Positions 52,205 through 60,907 of a stretch of 64,000 nt of DNA are shown one piece after another. The notes beneath the pieces were generated by a model that was given only the letters and a program-made list of their open reading frames with translations, searched no databases and had not been told where the DNA came from. Both the position numbers and the translations under genes were made by a program. Numbering within the stretch: the stretch's first letter is position 1; every line of letters starts with the position of its first letter. Origin of the DNA: Vreelandella neptunia. Its GTDB lineage: Bacteria > Pseudomonadota > Gammaproteobacteria > Pseudomonadales > Halomonadaceae. The stretch covers positions 868,001-932,000 of the forward strand of contig NZ_CP140255.1 of assembly GCF_034479615.1 (NCBI RefSeq), in the 5' to 3' direction.

Positions 52205-52319
52205 TTCGCTAGACATTGCGCTGATTGTTACCGCTTTAAAAATACACAAAGTGTTATTAATCGTAGCGGTAGGAAACATTAAAGCGATGCATCTTTACGA
52301 GGAGCGCCGCTTGATTTAA
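52205..52319 (+). pseudogene. Decayed fragment of a second speG copy
   Basis: From 52215 the + strand reads IALIVTALKIHKVLLIVAV, then GNIKAMHLYEERRLI and a stop. This aligns with [21 protein letters not shown] and [15 protein letters not shown] of the intact speG 1.3 kb upstream. The preceding TTCGCTAGA matches the codons for FAR, but ~15 bases between are lost and the frame changes. No start codon or N-terminal two-thirds is found. This is a genuine relic rather than a chance match, because the DNA is also similar (AAAGCGAT-CATCTTTACGAGGAG). Confidence 0.8.
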
Positions 52320-52359
52320 GGCCGAAATTGCCAAATCATCTGGCTGTAAGGCTAAAAAA

Positions 52360-52381
52360 ACGCCTCGTGTAAACGAGGCGT
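52360..52381 (-). terminator. Rho-independent terminator of small gene 1
   Basis: ACGCCTCG (52360-52367) pairs with CGAGGCGT (52374-52381) around a 6-base loop. On the - strand the stem is followed by seven T. It lies 37 bp after the 38-residue gene. Confidence 0.88.
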
Positions 52382-52417
52382 TGTATGGAGCTGAAACAGC
52401 ATGCGGGTTCTATATGC

Positions 52418-52534
52418 TTAACGCAGATAAGCCTTAATAGCGTCAAGTGCCGCGCGCTGCTGCAGAGCGCGTTTCGCCCACACTTCCATAACATCAGCTT
52501 CCAACGCTTGTGCTGGGGTGATTAAGTGTTGCAT
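52418..52534 (-). CDS. Small uncharacterised protein 1 (38 aa), paralogue of small protein 2
   Basis: I do not recognise a known family. The 38-residue product starts MQHLITPAQALEADVMEVW and ends RAALDAIKAYLR. It shares with the neighbouring small gene the LITP start, an E-V-x-E-x-W block, RAAxxAxKAYL and near-equal length. AGAGGAA lies ~9 bases before the ATG, and a strong terminator follows, so this is a self-contained transcription unit. There is no signal peptide or transmembrane segment; the C-terminal two-thirds should be helical and slightly amphipathic. A longer in-frame reading exists upstream but lacks the conserved start. Function unknown; a regulatory or stress-related small protein is possible. 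Confidence 0.75.
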   Translation of the reverse strand: MQHLITPAQALEADVMEVWAKRALQQRAALDAIKAYLR

Positions 52535-52807
52535 GGCGTTTATTCCTCTTTCAGGGGGGCAGAAATTTGTTGAGACCTTGTTGTAAAAAATGATGTTGTA
52601 AAAACTCATGCAGTAAAAGCGCATGTTGTACACAGCTTGTGTTATGCGAAGCAGCAATTTAGCTGCGGTAAGATATTAAGAGCTTTTTTTGCGAAGGGCT
52701 AGTCCTAACGATGTAGGTGATTTGCCATTTTTCGTAAGCCATGGCTTACAAATGCTGAAATGACGATATTAGGTCTTTGAATGGAAAAGGTTTTCATAGC
52801 CATAAAA

Positions 52808-52829
52808 AAGCCGGAAAATATTCCGGCTT
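52808..52829 (-). terminator. Rho-independent terminator of small gene 2
   Basis: AAGCCGGAA (52808-52816) pairs with TTCCGGCTT (52821-52829) around a 4-base loop. On the - strand it is followed by a run of six T. It lies 41 bp after the 37-residue gene. Confidence 0.88.
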
Positions 52830-52870
52830 CGGTGATTATCTTTGGTCTAAAGGGTGCAAAAGCACCTGAA

Positions 52871-52984
52871 TTAGCCTAAATAGGCTTTCAGCGCTTCAAC
52901 TGCGGCACGATGCCACTGAGCATTCAAGCTCCAGAACTCTAGAACTTCATTATCGCGTGCAGGGGGGGTTATTAAAAAAGTCAT
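52871..52984 (-). CDS. Small uncharacterised protein 2 (37 aa), paralogue of small protein 1
   Basis: Not a family I recognise. The 37-residue product starts MTFLITPPARDNEVLEFW and ends HRAAVEALKAYLG. A strong AGGAGG lies eight bases before the ATG at 52984, and TATAAT on the - strand (53016-53021) is a likely -10, giving a leader of ~25 bases. A perfect terminator follows. Its similarity to small protein 1 (LITP, E-x-x-E-x-W, RAA, A-x-KAYL) at the protein level, with clearly diverged DNA, argues that both are selected coding genes. Two Trp and an amphipathic C-terminal helix are notable. Role unknown. Confidence 0.78.
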   Translation of the reverse strand: MTFLITPPARDNEVLEFWSLNAQWHRAAVEALKAYLG

Positions 52985-53129
52985 TGTGCGGTCCTCCTAT
53001 TGGGACGACATCGTTATTATAGCCTATTTTTGTTGCAGTGCAGCATATCTTGGCGTGACACCGATGCCCTGCGACAAAGTGCCCTAGGCTGGGTAAGATT
53101 GGCTAAGGTAGTTTAAATAGGTATTTGCT

Positions 53130-53903
53130 ATGGAAAGCCCGATGCGTCTGCGTATTTTGTCTGACCTGCACCTGGAATTTTTTGACGGAAACCGCGAGCT
53201 GCCGGAGGTGGAGGCCGATGTGGTGGTTCTGGCGGGGGACATTCACCGTAAGTGCGAAGGCCTTGCCTGGGCGCGCCTTCAGTTTCCAGACACCCCGATT
53301 ATCTATGTGCCAGGCAACCATGAGTTCTACGGTACCTGCCTGCCGCTGCTGCGTGATGAGCTGGCACTCGAAGCCGAGCGGCTCGACATTGAACTGCTGG
53401 ATAATCGTGCCATTACCCTCAATGGCGTACGCTTTTACGGTACTACGCTATGGACTGACTTTGCGTTATACGCCGGTGACCCAACTCAAAATCCCGCCGA
53501 TACTGAGTCTAAGGCGCTGCGCTACATGCCCGATTTTAAAATCGTTCAAGCCTCGCCTGGCGTTACGTTCACACCTCAGGCGAGCCAGCAGGTACACGCT
53601 GAAGCACTCGCTTGGCTCGAAAAAGAACTGTCCCAGTCGTTTGCTGGCCCTAAGGTAGTTATTAGTCATCATGCTCCGCTGCATGACTGTATTCCTGATC
53701 AATATCTGGGCGACGCGTTATCCCCCGCGTTTGCCTCCCATTTGCCTCATTTAATGGGCAATATGGATGTATGGGTGCATGGGCATGTTCACGAACCCGT
53801 GGATATTTTGCGGAATGGCACGCGTATCATTGCCAATCCCGGCGGATATCCTGATGAGTTTACTCCCGCGTTGTTTAAGCCAGACTGTGTGGTTGATATA
53901 TAA
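53130..53903 (+). CDS. Calcineurin-like metallophosphoesterase
   Basis: A 257-residue phosphoesterase with the full set of metal-binding motifs: SDLHLEF (D-x-H), LAGDIH (GDxxx), VPGNHEFY (GNHE), SHHAPLH and HGHVHEP (GHxH). Substrate unknown. The layout with HxHxH late in the protein is common for small bacterial serine/threonine phosphatase-like enzymes. An in-frame ATG at 53142 (MRLRILSDLH) is an alternative start. Divergent from small gene 2. Confidence 0.9.
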   Translation: MESPMRLRILSDLHLEFFDGNRELPEVEADVVVLAGDIHRKCEGLAWARLQFPDTPIIYVPGNHEFYGTCLPLLRDELALEAERLDIELLDNRAITLNGVRFYGTTLWTDFALYAGDPTQNPADTESKALRYMPDFKIVQASPGVTFTPQASQQVHAEALAWLEKELSQSFAGPKVVISHHAPLHDCIPDQYLGDALSPAFASHLPHLMGNMDVWVHGHVHEPVDILRNGTRIIANPGGYPDEFTPALFKPDCVVDI

Positions 53904-53975
53904 AAACAAATAAAATCAGCTGCTTAGTATTTTCAATAGATGATTAGCCAATCGCTGGCAGTCATGCCTGTAAGT

Positions 53976-54060
53976 GCTACTTTGGTTTAATTTTCACCAC
54001 GGCAGCTTGCGTCTGAAAGTCATGCTACTTATCTTCTTGTTTGTATGATGTATGACATAT
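53976..54060 (+). promoter_or_regulatory. Regulatory element before gudD, repeated before kdgD
   Basis: ~84 bp that align with 59763-59846: shared GCTACTTTGGTTTAA, GCTTGC, TACTTATCTTCT and an identical core TTGTATGATGTATGACAT (54041-54058). The core has the partial dyad typical of GntR/FCD operators (ATGTATGACAT-like). It lies ~190 bp before the gudD start. Beyond this element the 345-bp gap before gudD shows nothing else I can name. Confidence 0.8.
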
Positions 54061-54248
54061 TGGTCTGAATAATTGGATCGCCTATGCAAAGCAACGAAGA
54101 GTGAGTTTGAGAGCAACGTGTCGCGCCATCTTTGCAGTTGCTTGATATTCAAGGTGTTTTTAAAGTCTTCGATTGATCAACAAGGGCTGTGACGGCAATG
54201 AGCGGGATGCTGATCTGCGCGCTAACACCGCCTAATGGAGAATTGTTT

Positions 54249-55589
54249 ATGTCGAGTCACGACACTCCCACGATAACCGATATGCAGGTCATTCCCGTGG
54301 CAGGGCGCGATAGCATGTTACTCAATATCGGTGGAGCGCACTCGCCGTATTTTACCCGCAACCTGGTTATTCTCAAAGATAGCCACGGTAATGTAGGGGT
54401 AGGGGAAGCCCCAGGTGGCGAGACGATTCAAACGTCTCTTGAGCAGTCGCGAGAGATGGTGGTCGGTCAGTCGATCGGCAAAATGCGCTCCATGATTGCG
54501 TCGTTACACAATGCCGGACGGAGTGCCGATTTTGAAGATTTCGGCAAAGGATCCTGGACATTCGAGCTTCGCATCAATGCAGTTGCCGCGCTTGAAGCGG
54601 CGTTACTTGATTTGATGGGTAAGTTTCTGGGAGTGCCGGTGGCAGAGCTCCTAGGTAACGGCAAGCAGCGTGACAGCGTTGACGTGCTGGGGTACTTATT
54701 CTTTATCGGTGATGGGCACGCTACGCCGTTGGATTTTCGACGTGGCACCGGGGGCTTGGATCACGACTGGTACCGTTTGCGTGACGAGGCGGCCATGACC
54801 CCTCAGCACATCGTTGAACTAGCTCAGGCGGCGCATGATCGATACGGTTTTAAAGACTTTAAGTTAAAGGGCGGGGCTCTGGCTGGCGAGCAAGAAATAG
54901 CGGCCGTCACGGCGCTGCACAATGCGTTTCCGGATGCGCGCACGACCATTGACCCTAACGGTGCTTGGTCGCTCGAAGAGGCGATCCGGCTGTGCAAGGA
55001 TCTCCACGGTGTGATTGCCTATGCAGAGGATCCTTGCGGGGCGGAACAAGGCTTCTCCGGTCGCGAGATTTTAGCTGAGTTTCGCCATGCCACCGGGTTG
55101 CCTGTCGCCACCAACATGGTCGCCACCAACTGGCGGGAAATGGCTCACGCGCTGATGCTGCGCTCAGTGGATATCCCTCTGGCCGACCCGCATTTCTGGA
55201 CGCTTTCCGGTGCTGTGCGTGTTTCCCAGCTCTGCCAGGATCATGGTATGACCTGGGGTTCTCACTCCAACAACCACTTCGATATTTCGCTTGCCATGTT
55301 CGCCCAGGTGGGGGCTGCCGCCGTGGGGCGCACAACCGCGCTTGATACCCACTGGATATGGCAGGAGGGTGATGCTCGCCTGACTCGCAATCCACCTGAG
55401 ATTGTGGGTGGCAAAGTGGCCGTAACCGATGCGCCGGGGCTGGGTGTAGATATCGACATGAAGGCCATAGAGGAGGCGAATAAGCTCTATCTTTCACTGC
55501 CTGCTGGTGCTCGGGATGATGCGATGGCAATGCAGTATTTGATAGATGACTGGAAGTTTGATCCGAAAAAGCCAGCGTTAGTGCGTTGA
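54249..55589 (+). CDS. gudD: Glucarate dehydratase
   Basis: A 446-residue enolase-superfamily enzyme that dehydrates D-glucarate (and often L-idarate) to 5-dehydro-4-deoxy-D-glucarate. [32 protein letters not shown] is the GudD N-terminus. FKDFKLKGG holds the KxK base; [13 protein letters not shown] (as AYAEDPCG) and the N-x-H pair ([13 protein letters not shown]) supply the metal ligands and the catalytic His. The start ATG at 54249 has TGGAGAA upstream; the in-frame ATG at 54189 adds an unsupported extension. It heads an operon with a TctCBA transporter and is probably controlled through the repeated upstream element. Confidence 0.96.
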   Translation: MSSHDTPTITDMQVIPVAGRDSMLLNIGGAHSPYFTRNLVILKDSHGNVGVGEAPGGETIQTSLEQSREMVVGQSIGKMRSMIASLHNAGRSADFEDFGKGSWTFELRINAVAALEAALLDLMGKFLGVPVAELLGNGKQRDSVDVLGYLFFIGDGHATPLDFRRGTGGLDHDWYRLRDEAAMTPQHIVELAQAAHDRYGFKDFKLKGGALAGEQEIAAVTALHNAFPDARTTIDPNGAWSLEEAIRLCKDLHGVIAYAEDPCGAEQGFSGREILAEFRHATGLPVATNMVATNWREMAHALMLRSVDIPLADPHFWTLSGAVRVSQLCQDHGMTWGSHSNNHFDISLAMFAQVGAAAVGRTTALDTHWIWQEGDARLTRNPPEIVGGKVAVTDAPGLGVDIDMKAIEEANKLYLSLPAGARDDAMAMQYLIDDWKFDPKKPALVR

Positions 55590-55625
55590 GTGAATACTCT
55601 AAACATGACAAAGAAGGACATTACA

Positions 55626-56570
55626 ATGAAAAAGTTAGCGCTAAGCTTATCTGTGGCAACAGCAATGATGGCCAGTGCTGGTGCATTTGCTGAATATCCT
55701 GAGCAAAACATCGATATGATCGTGCCCTTCTCAGCCGGTGGCGGCAACGACACCTTCGTCCGCGCACTACAGCCGCTGCTGGAAGAAAAACTCGATACCA
55801 ACTTGGTCATTCGCAATATCTCAGGCGGCGGCGGAGCCGTGGGGCTGACGCGTGCTCAGGCATCAGATGCAGATGGCTATACCTTAGCTGCCGCCAGTAA
55901 TGCACTGCTGACCTTGGAGGCGTTGGGTAATGTTGACTTTACCTACGAAGATTTTGATTTTGTCGCCAAGATTCTTGAAGAGCCCTATGTCATCGCTGTT
56001 GGTGAAGACAGTGAATACGCCGACTTGGACGCTATGGTCGAGGCTGCGAAGGAAGGCACCTCGGTGCAAGTTGGGGTTTCGGGGGTAGGGTCATCAGCTC
56101 ACATCGCGGCGGTGGCCTTTGCTGATACCGCTGAAGTCGATTTTAACTTTATTCCCTACCCCGGCGGTTCTGAGACTATCTCCGCTGCTATGGGCGGGCA
56201 CGTGGATGCCGTGGTGCTAGGTGGGGCGGAACTTCGCTCGGCGCTGGAGTCAGGTCGTCTGAAAGCCTTGGGTATGTCCTACGCAGAGCGTAGCGAGTCG
56301 TTGCCCGATGTCCCTACTTTCCAGGAGGAAGGCTACAACCTGTCTCTGACAGTATGGCGCGGCATCGCGGGCCCTGATGGCCTACCGGAAGAGGCTAAGG
56401 AAGCGTGGGTCAACGCCATCAAAGAAATTGTAGAAGAAGGATCCTTCGAAGAGACTGCCTCGAATCTGGGCTTGGATATTGTACCGCTGTATGGAGATGA
56501 GTTAGAGGCGTTTATCGCTGAATCTGCTGAAGTGATGAAAGAGAGTGCTGGCGACTTAGCTGCTAAATAA
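55626..56570 (+). CDS. TTT transporter substrate-binding protein (TctC family), system 1
   Basis: A 314-residue periplasmic binding protein. The signal peptide MKKLALSLSVATAMMASAGAFA is followed by EYPEQNIDMIVPFSAGGGNDTFVR, the hallmark of TctC/Bug proteins, then GLTRAQASDADGYTL. These high-affinity receptors bind carboxylates; next to gudD the ligand is probably glucarate or a related aldarate. AAGGAC precedes the ATG at 55626; an in-frame start at 55590 would overlap the region right after gudD and precede the signal peptide. Operon order gudD-tctC-tctB-tctA. Confidence 0.93.
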   Translation: MKKLALSLSVATAMMASAGAFAEYPEQNIDMIVPFSAGGGNDTFVRALQPLLEEKLDTNLVIRNISGGGGAVGLTRAQASDADGYTLAAASNALLTLEALGNVDFTYEDFDFVAKILEEPYVIAVGEDSEYADLDAMVEAAKEGTSVQVGVSGVGSSAHIAAVAFADTAEVDFNFIPYPGGSETISAAMGGHVDAVVLGGAELRSALESGRLKALGMSYAERSESLPDVPTFQEEGYNLSLTVWRGIAGPDGLPEEAKEAWVNAIKEIVEEGSFEETASNLGLDIVPLYGDELEAFIAESAEVMKESAGDLAAK

Positions 56571-56589
56571 AATAAGGAGTTAGCGACTG

Positions 56590-57105
56590 ATGGCAAAGGA
56601 TATAGGTAAACCGATCTTTGATCTGTTTCTTGTGGTGGCATCGGCAATTGGGTTTTATATGGCCACTACGCTGCCAGCAGTCAGCATGGCGGGGGGGCTT
56701 TCCCCCGCTTCTTTTCCAAAGTTGATTTCTGGCTTGATTTTTGTGTGTGCCGTGCCCTGCTTAATACGTGATTCTTACGAATGGCTTGTTGCAAGGCGAG
56801 TGCGGGAAGACACAACAGCCCTTAATGCCTCTGCTCCGAAGAAAGGCATTTTGCAATGGCTGACCATCGTGGCTTTGATTATTGTTTATATCAACTCTTT
56901 CGAGCGGCTGGGGTATATCGCAAGCACAGCGATATTTTGCTTTTTAAATGTCGTTTGTCTTGTCATAACTAGCGGTGAGTTTCAAAAATTAAGCAATAGT
57001 CGAAAACTTCGAAACCTAGCAGCGTATACAGTTTTTGCGTTAGCTTTATCATTGGTTATCTATTATGTATTTACCGAACTATTCAATATCCCACTGCCGG
57101 ATTGA
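56590..57105 (+). CDS. TTT transporter small membrane protein (TctB family), system 1
   Basis: A 171-residue membrane protein with four hydrophobic segments (e.g. LFLVVASAIGFYMATTLP, WLTIVALIIVYINSF, TVFALALSLVIYYVF). GGLSPASFPKLISG is the usual TctB loop. It is the poorly conserved small subunit that pairs with TctA; its identity rests on topology, this loop and position between tctC and tctA. Lies 19 bp after tctC. Confidence 0.9.
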   Translation: MAKDIGKPIFDLFLVVASAIGFYMATTLPAVSMAGGLSPASFPKLISGLIFVCAVPCLIRDSYEWLVARRVREDTTALNASAPKKGILQWLTIVALIIVYINSFERLGYIASTAIFCFLNVVCLVITSGEFQKLSNSRKLRNLAAYTVFALALSLVIYYVFTELFNIPLPD

Positions 57106-57120
57106 GGAAGGAGAAGTGAG

Positions 57121-58629
57121 ATGCTAACGGGTTATATTGATGGTTTGGGGCTGGTCTTCCAGTTGGGTACATTATTGGCGATTGCCGGTGGGACTTTCCT
57201 AGGCATTATTATGGGGGTATTGCCTGGCTTAACATCGGCCATGGCGATAGCCCTATTATTGCCGGTAACCTTTGGAATGCCGCCTGTGATGGGTATTGGT
57301 ATGCTGCTGGGTACCCTGTGTGGTGCTGGTGCCAGTGGCTCGATACCCGCCATATTGTTGAATATTCCAGGGACGCCATCCTCGGTCGCGACGACGTTCG
57401 ATGGCTTCCCAATGGCTCAAAAGGGGGAAGCGGGGAGAGCCCTGGGGCTGGCAATTGTTGCCTCTTTCTTTGGCGGTGTAGCTAGTATGGTGGTGTTAAG
57501 TCTTCTCGCACCACCCATCGCTGAGTTTGCATTGCGATTTGGTGCTGCGGAGTATTTTTCGCTGAGCATTTTCGGGCTAGTCATTATTGCTTCTGTTGCC
57601 GGCAAGTCTCTCCTTAAAGGGTTGATTGCAGGCCTGATAGGTTTCTTTTGCTCTACCATCGGTACAGATCCTATTGCGGGGGTCGACCGTTTTACATTTG
57701 GACAGCTTTCTTTATTGACCGGGATTAACCTTTTACCGGCGCTGATTGGGTTATTCGCTGTGTCACAAGTGCTGAAAGATGCCTTCGAATATGACCCCTC
57801 CAATAAACTTCAGAATAGCCCCCATAAGGTCGATATTGCACGCCCGCGGTTTATTGAAACGCTGCGCAATTGGCGCGCCCTTCTCGTCGGTATCGTGTCT
57901 GGTTCTGTCGTGGGCCCAGTGCCTGGCGCTGGGGGCAGTATCGCCTCACTGGTAGCCTATGACCAAGCACGTCGTTTTTCTAGAACACCTGAAAAGTTTG
58001 GTAAGGGGCATGGTGCTGGCATTGTCTCCGTTGAGAGCGCGAACAATGCTTTATTAGGTGGGGCGTTAATTCCTACGCTTGCGCTGGGCATCCCCGGCGA
58101 GGCCGCGACGGCTGTTCTATTGGGTGGTTTAATGATTCAAGGCGTTACGCCGGGGCCGATGCTATTTGAAAGCCAGAGCGGCATCATTTACGGGATATTT
58201 TTAGCGTACTTAGTCGCTAACTTCTTCATGCTTATCATCATGTGTTTAGGCATCAAGCTGTTTGTTCGTGTACTGCTCGTGCCAAGAAAGCAGTTGATAT
58301 CGGCTATCATTGTTTTCTGTTTCATCGGTGTTTACGGAGTTGATGGTGATGTTTTTAACCTCTACATAATGCTCGCTTTTGGATTGCTCGGCTATTTTCT
58401 CAACCGATATGGCTTTGGAACCGCTCCGGTAATACTGGGTTTAATTCTGGGGCCTATAGCGGAATCTAACTTGAGGCGGGGGCTGCAGACCTTCGGTGGT
58501 GATTGGACACCGTTTTTCACGCGGCCCATCAGCGTTACCTTTTTAGTCATTGCCTTAGGGTTGCTGGCGCTGACACTGTGGCAGAACTACCGTACTCGTC
58601 AACAAGACGCGGCGTCTGACGCTGCTTGA
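57121..58629 (+). CDS. TTT transporter large membrane protein (TctA family), system 1
   Basis: A 502-residue integral membrane protein with ~11-12 hydrophobic segments. GIIMGVLPGLTSAMAIALLLPVTFGMPP, ILLNIPGTPSSVATTFDGFPMAQKGEAGRALG and GPVPGAGGSIASLVAYDQARR are signature blocks of TctA, the substrate-translocating subunit. Lies 15 bp after tctB with GAGGAAGGAG upstream. A strong terminator follows within 60 bp of its stop. Confidence 0.96.
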   Translation: MLTGYIDGLGLVFQLGTLLAIAGGTFLGIIMGVLPGLTSAMAIALLLPVTFGMPPVMGIGMLLGTLCGAGASGSIPAILLNIPGTPSSVATTFDGFPMAQKGEAGRALGLAIVASFFGGVASMVVLSLLAPPIAEFALRFGAAEYFSLSIFGLVIIASVAGKSLLKGLIAGLIGFFCSTIGTDPIAGVDRFTFGQLSLLTGINLLPALIGLFAVSQVLKDAFEYDPSNKLQNSPHKVDIARPRFIETLRNWRALLVGIVSGSVVGPVPGAGGSIASLVAYDQARRFSRTPEKFGKGHGAGIVSVESANNALLGGALIPTLALGIPGEAATAVLLGGLMIQGVTPGPMLFESQSGIIYGIFLAYLVANFFMLIIMCLGIKLFVRVLLVPRKQLISAIIVFCFIGVYGVDGDVFNLYIMLAFGLLGYFLNRYGFGTAPVILGLILGPIAESNLRRGLQTFGGDWTPFFTRPISVTFLVIALGLLALTLWQNYRTRQQDAASDAA

Positions 58630-58665
58630 AATCCATGGTCGCCATTCGAGGCGGCTGGGGTGTTG

Positions 58666-58692
58666 AAGCCCACTCGCGGAGTGGGCTTTTTT
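58666..58692 (+). terminator. Rho-independent terminator after tctA
   Basis: AAGCCCACTC (58666-58675) pairs perfectly with GAGTGGGCTT (58679-58688) around a 3-base loop, followed by a run of T to 58692. The dlgD start codon is only 17 bp further on. Confidence 0.92.
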
Positions 58693-58709
58693 AATGGTGG
58701 GGGTAAGTA

Positions 58710-59720
58710 ATGGCTAATATCGATTTTGAGACGTTGCGCAGTACGATTGAAAGATCATTATTGAAGGCGGGGTTAAAGCCCGCTGATGCTAAGACCTGCG
58801 CGCAAATCCATGCTGAAAGTACCCGCGACGGCGTACATTCGCATGGTATCGGACGGGTTCCGCGTTTCATTGAGTACGTTGGGAAAGGCTGGGTCGATAT
58901 CGACGCTAAGCCAAGCCTTGTCCAGCGATTGGGCGCGATTGAGGTGCTTGATGGAGGTTTTGGAATAGGTGTGGTCAATGCACTTCATGCCACAGAGCGT
59001 GCCATGGCGTTGGCGCGTGAGCATGGTATGGGGCTGGTGGCGCTACGCGATACAACCCACTGGATGCGGGGCGGAAGCTATGGCTGGCATGCGGTTGAGC
59101 AGGGGTTCGCGACGATTATGTGGACCAATACCGAGTCGTGTATGCCTGCCTGGGGTGGTGCTTCCCAATCGATTGGCAATAACCCGTTGGTGATGGCCGT
59201 GCCGCATAACACCGGGCCTCTGGTGCTCGATATGGCGATGTCTCAGTTCTCCTATGGGAAGCTGCAGACGACTCAGTTGAAGGGCGAGCGGTTGCCCGTT
59301 GATGGCGGTTTTGATGAGCGTGGAGAGTTGAGCCGTGATCCTGCGGCGATCGCTGCGACGCGCCGCTTGCTGCCGACCGGTTACTGGAAAGGCTCTGGCT
59401 TGTCGATTCTACTGGATGCGTTGGCAGCACTGCTCGCTCAAGGGCGTCCTAGCCATGCGATTGATAAGGTTCAGCGCGGCAGTGGTGGCGGTTGCAGCCA
59501 AGTGTATATGGTGTTTGACCCTGAGCAGCTCGGCGGCCGCGAGGCTTGCGATAGCATTGTCGAAGGCATTCAGTCTCATCTGGCCGCCGCCACGCCAGCC
59601 GAGCCGGGGCGGCCAGTGCGCTGGCCGGGCGAGTCTACCGCTAATCAGCGATATGGAGAGAGGTCGATTGTTGTCGATGACATGCTATGGCGCTCTGTTT
59701 GCGAGCTGGCGGGTGATTAG
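58710..59720 (+). CDS. Ldh_2-family reductase, 2,3-diketo-L-gulonate reductase (YiaK/DlgD)-like
   Basis: A 336-residue NAD(P)H-dependent oxidoreductase of the malate/L-lactate dehydrogenase_2 family. GVHSHGIGRVPRFI holds the catalytic His; DTTHWMRGGSYGWHAVEQG, LPVDGGFDERGELSRDP and LPTGYWKGSGLSILLD closely match E. coli YiaK, which reduces 2,3-diketo-L-gulonate. In this aldarate locus its real substrate may be a related keto-acid. A GGTGGGGGTAAG stretch precedes the ATG but lies right after a strong terminator, so its transcription depends on read-through. Length agrees with YiaK (332). Confidence 0.87.
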   Translation: MANIDFETLRSTIERSLLKAGLKPADAKTCAQIHAESTRDGVHSHGIGRVPRFIEYVGKGWVDIDAKPSLVQRLGAIEVLDGGFGIGVVNALHATERAMALAREHGMGLVALRDTTHWMRGGSYGWHAVEQGFATIMWTNTESCMPAWGGASQSIGNNPLVMAVPHNTGPLVLDMAMSQFSYGKLQTTQLKGERLPVDGGFDERGELSRDPAAIAATRRLLPTGYWKGSGLSILLDALAALLAQGRPSHAIDKVQRGSGGGCSQVYMVFDPEQLGGREACDSIVEGIQSHLAAATPAEPGRPVRWPGESTANQRYGERSIVVDDMLWRSVCELAGD

Positions 59721-59762
59721 TTAAAGGCGTTTTAATCCTCAACAGGTTTACAGGGGATGGCT

Positions 59763-59846
59763 GCTACTTTGGTTTAAATTTCGATAGTTCTGCTTGCACC
59801 CTGCGAGCAGGATACTTATCTTCTAGGTTGTATGATGTATGACATA
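59763..59846 (+). promoter_or_regulatory. Regulatory element before kdgD, repeated before gudD
   Basis: Second copy of the element at 53976-54060, with the identical 18-bp core TTGTATGATGTATGACAT at 59828-59845. It lies 65 bp before the kdgD start, placing the core where a repressor would block the kdgD promoter. Confidence 0.8.
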
Positions 59847-59911
59847 AGGTTGTTGGCTAGCTAGTGATGTCTGCTCATTCAGTGGTCAACACATTTTAAA
59901 GAGGGCGCAAA

Positions 59912-60826
59912 GTGACGTTTTCAAGACAAGAAGTAACAAAAGCCATCGGCGATGGTCTGCTATCGTTCCCGATTACCGATTTCGATAGTCAAGGTCGTTT
60001 CGATGAAGCGAGCTACCGCAAGCGGCTTGAGTGGTTTATCAGCCACGAGATCTCGGCGGTCTTCGTCGCGGGTGGCACGGGGGAGTTTTTTAACCTGTCA
60101 CTTGATGAGTATCGCGAGATTGTTCGCGTCGCTGTCGAAGTAATCGACGGTCGCTTGCCCGTCATTGCCAGCGCCGGCTTAAGCGTTGAAACCGGCAAGG
60201 CCTTTGCAAAAGCGGCCGAAGAAGCGGGCGCTGACGGCATTCTGCTGATGCCGCCATACCTTACCGAGTGCCCGCAGGATGGCTTGGTGGAGTATGCCCG
60301 CCAGATTTGTGATGCCACGTCAGTCAACGTGATTTATTACAACCGCGGTAATGGCATTCTGAATGCTCATTCTGTTCAGCAGCTCGCCGACCAGTGTCCC
60401 AACTTGGTGGGGCTAAAAGATGGCAAAGGCGATATTCAGGCGCTCAACAAAATCGTCAAAACCGTGGGTGACCGCTTGGTGTATATCGGCGGCGTGCCCA
60501 CGGCTGAAATTTTTGCCGAGGCCTATGTCTCTATTGGCGTCAATACCTACTCATCGGCTGTTTTCAACTTCGTGCCGGAGATGGCAGTGAAGTTCTACAA
60601 GGAGTTGCGTAAAGGTAATAAAGACGTTGTGAAACAAATCACTAACGAGTTTTTTATTCCTTTCGTAGACCTCAGGGATCGAAAAGCGGGCTATGCCGTT
60701 AGCCTGATCAAAGCAGGCGCAGAGATTGTTGGCCGTCCCGCCGGCAGTGTTCGCGCGCCGCTGACAATGCCAACCCAAGAGGAGTGTCAGGAGCTTAAAA
60801 AGCTGATTGATAGCGTTAAGCCGTAA
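59912..60826 (+). CDS. kdgD: 5-dehydro-4-deoxyglucarate dehydratase
   Basis: A 304-residue class I aldolase-like enzyme of the DHDPS/NAL fold. It dehydrates and decarboxylates 5-dehydro-4-deoxy-D-glucarate to 2,5-dioxopentanoate. GLLSFPITDFDSQGRFDEASYRKRLEW is the KdgD N-terminus; VAGGTGEFFNLS is the substrate carboxylate loop; VIYYNRGNG carries the catalytic Tyr; and VGLKDGKGD the Schiff-base Lys. Start is GTG at 59912 with GAGGG upstream. It follows GudD in the pathway; the final dioxopentanoate (alpha-ketoglutarate semialdehyde) dehydrogenase is not in the window. Confidence 0.96.
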   Translation: MTFSRQEVTKAIGDGLLSFPITDFDSQGRFDEASYRKRLEWFISHEISAVFVAGGTGEFFNLSLDEYREIVRVAVEVIDGRLPVIASAGLSVETGKAFAKAAEEAGADGILLMPPYLTECPQDGLVEYARQICDATSVNVIYYNRGNGILNAHSVQQLADQCPNLVGLKDGKGDIQALNKIVKTVGDRLVYIGGVPTAEIFAEAYVSIGVNTYSSAVFNFVPEMAVKFYKELRKGNKDVVKQITNEFFIPFVDLRDRKAGYAVSLIKAGAEIVGRPAGSVRAPLTMPTQEECQELKKLIDSVKP

Positions 60827-60907
60827 TAAAGCACCAGCTCATTAAGCCATTAATTCATTAAACCACTGAGCTATAACAATTTAACAACGAGCGAAAGAGG
60901 TGAAAGT

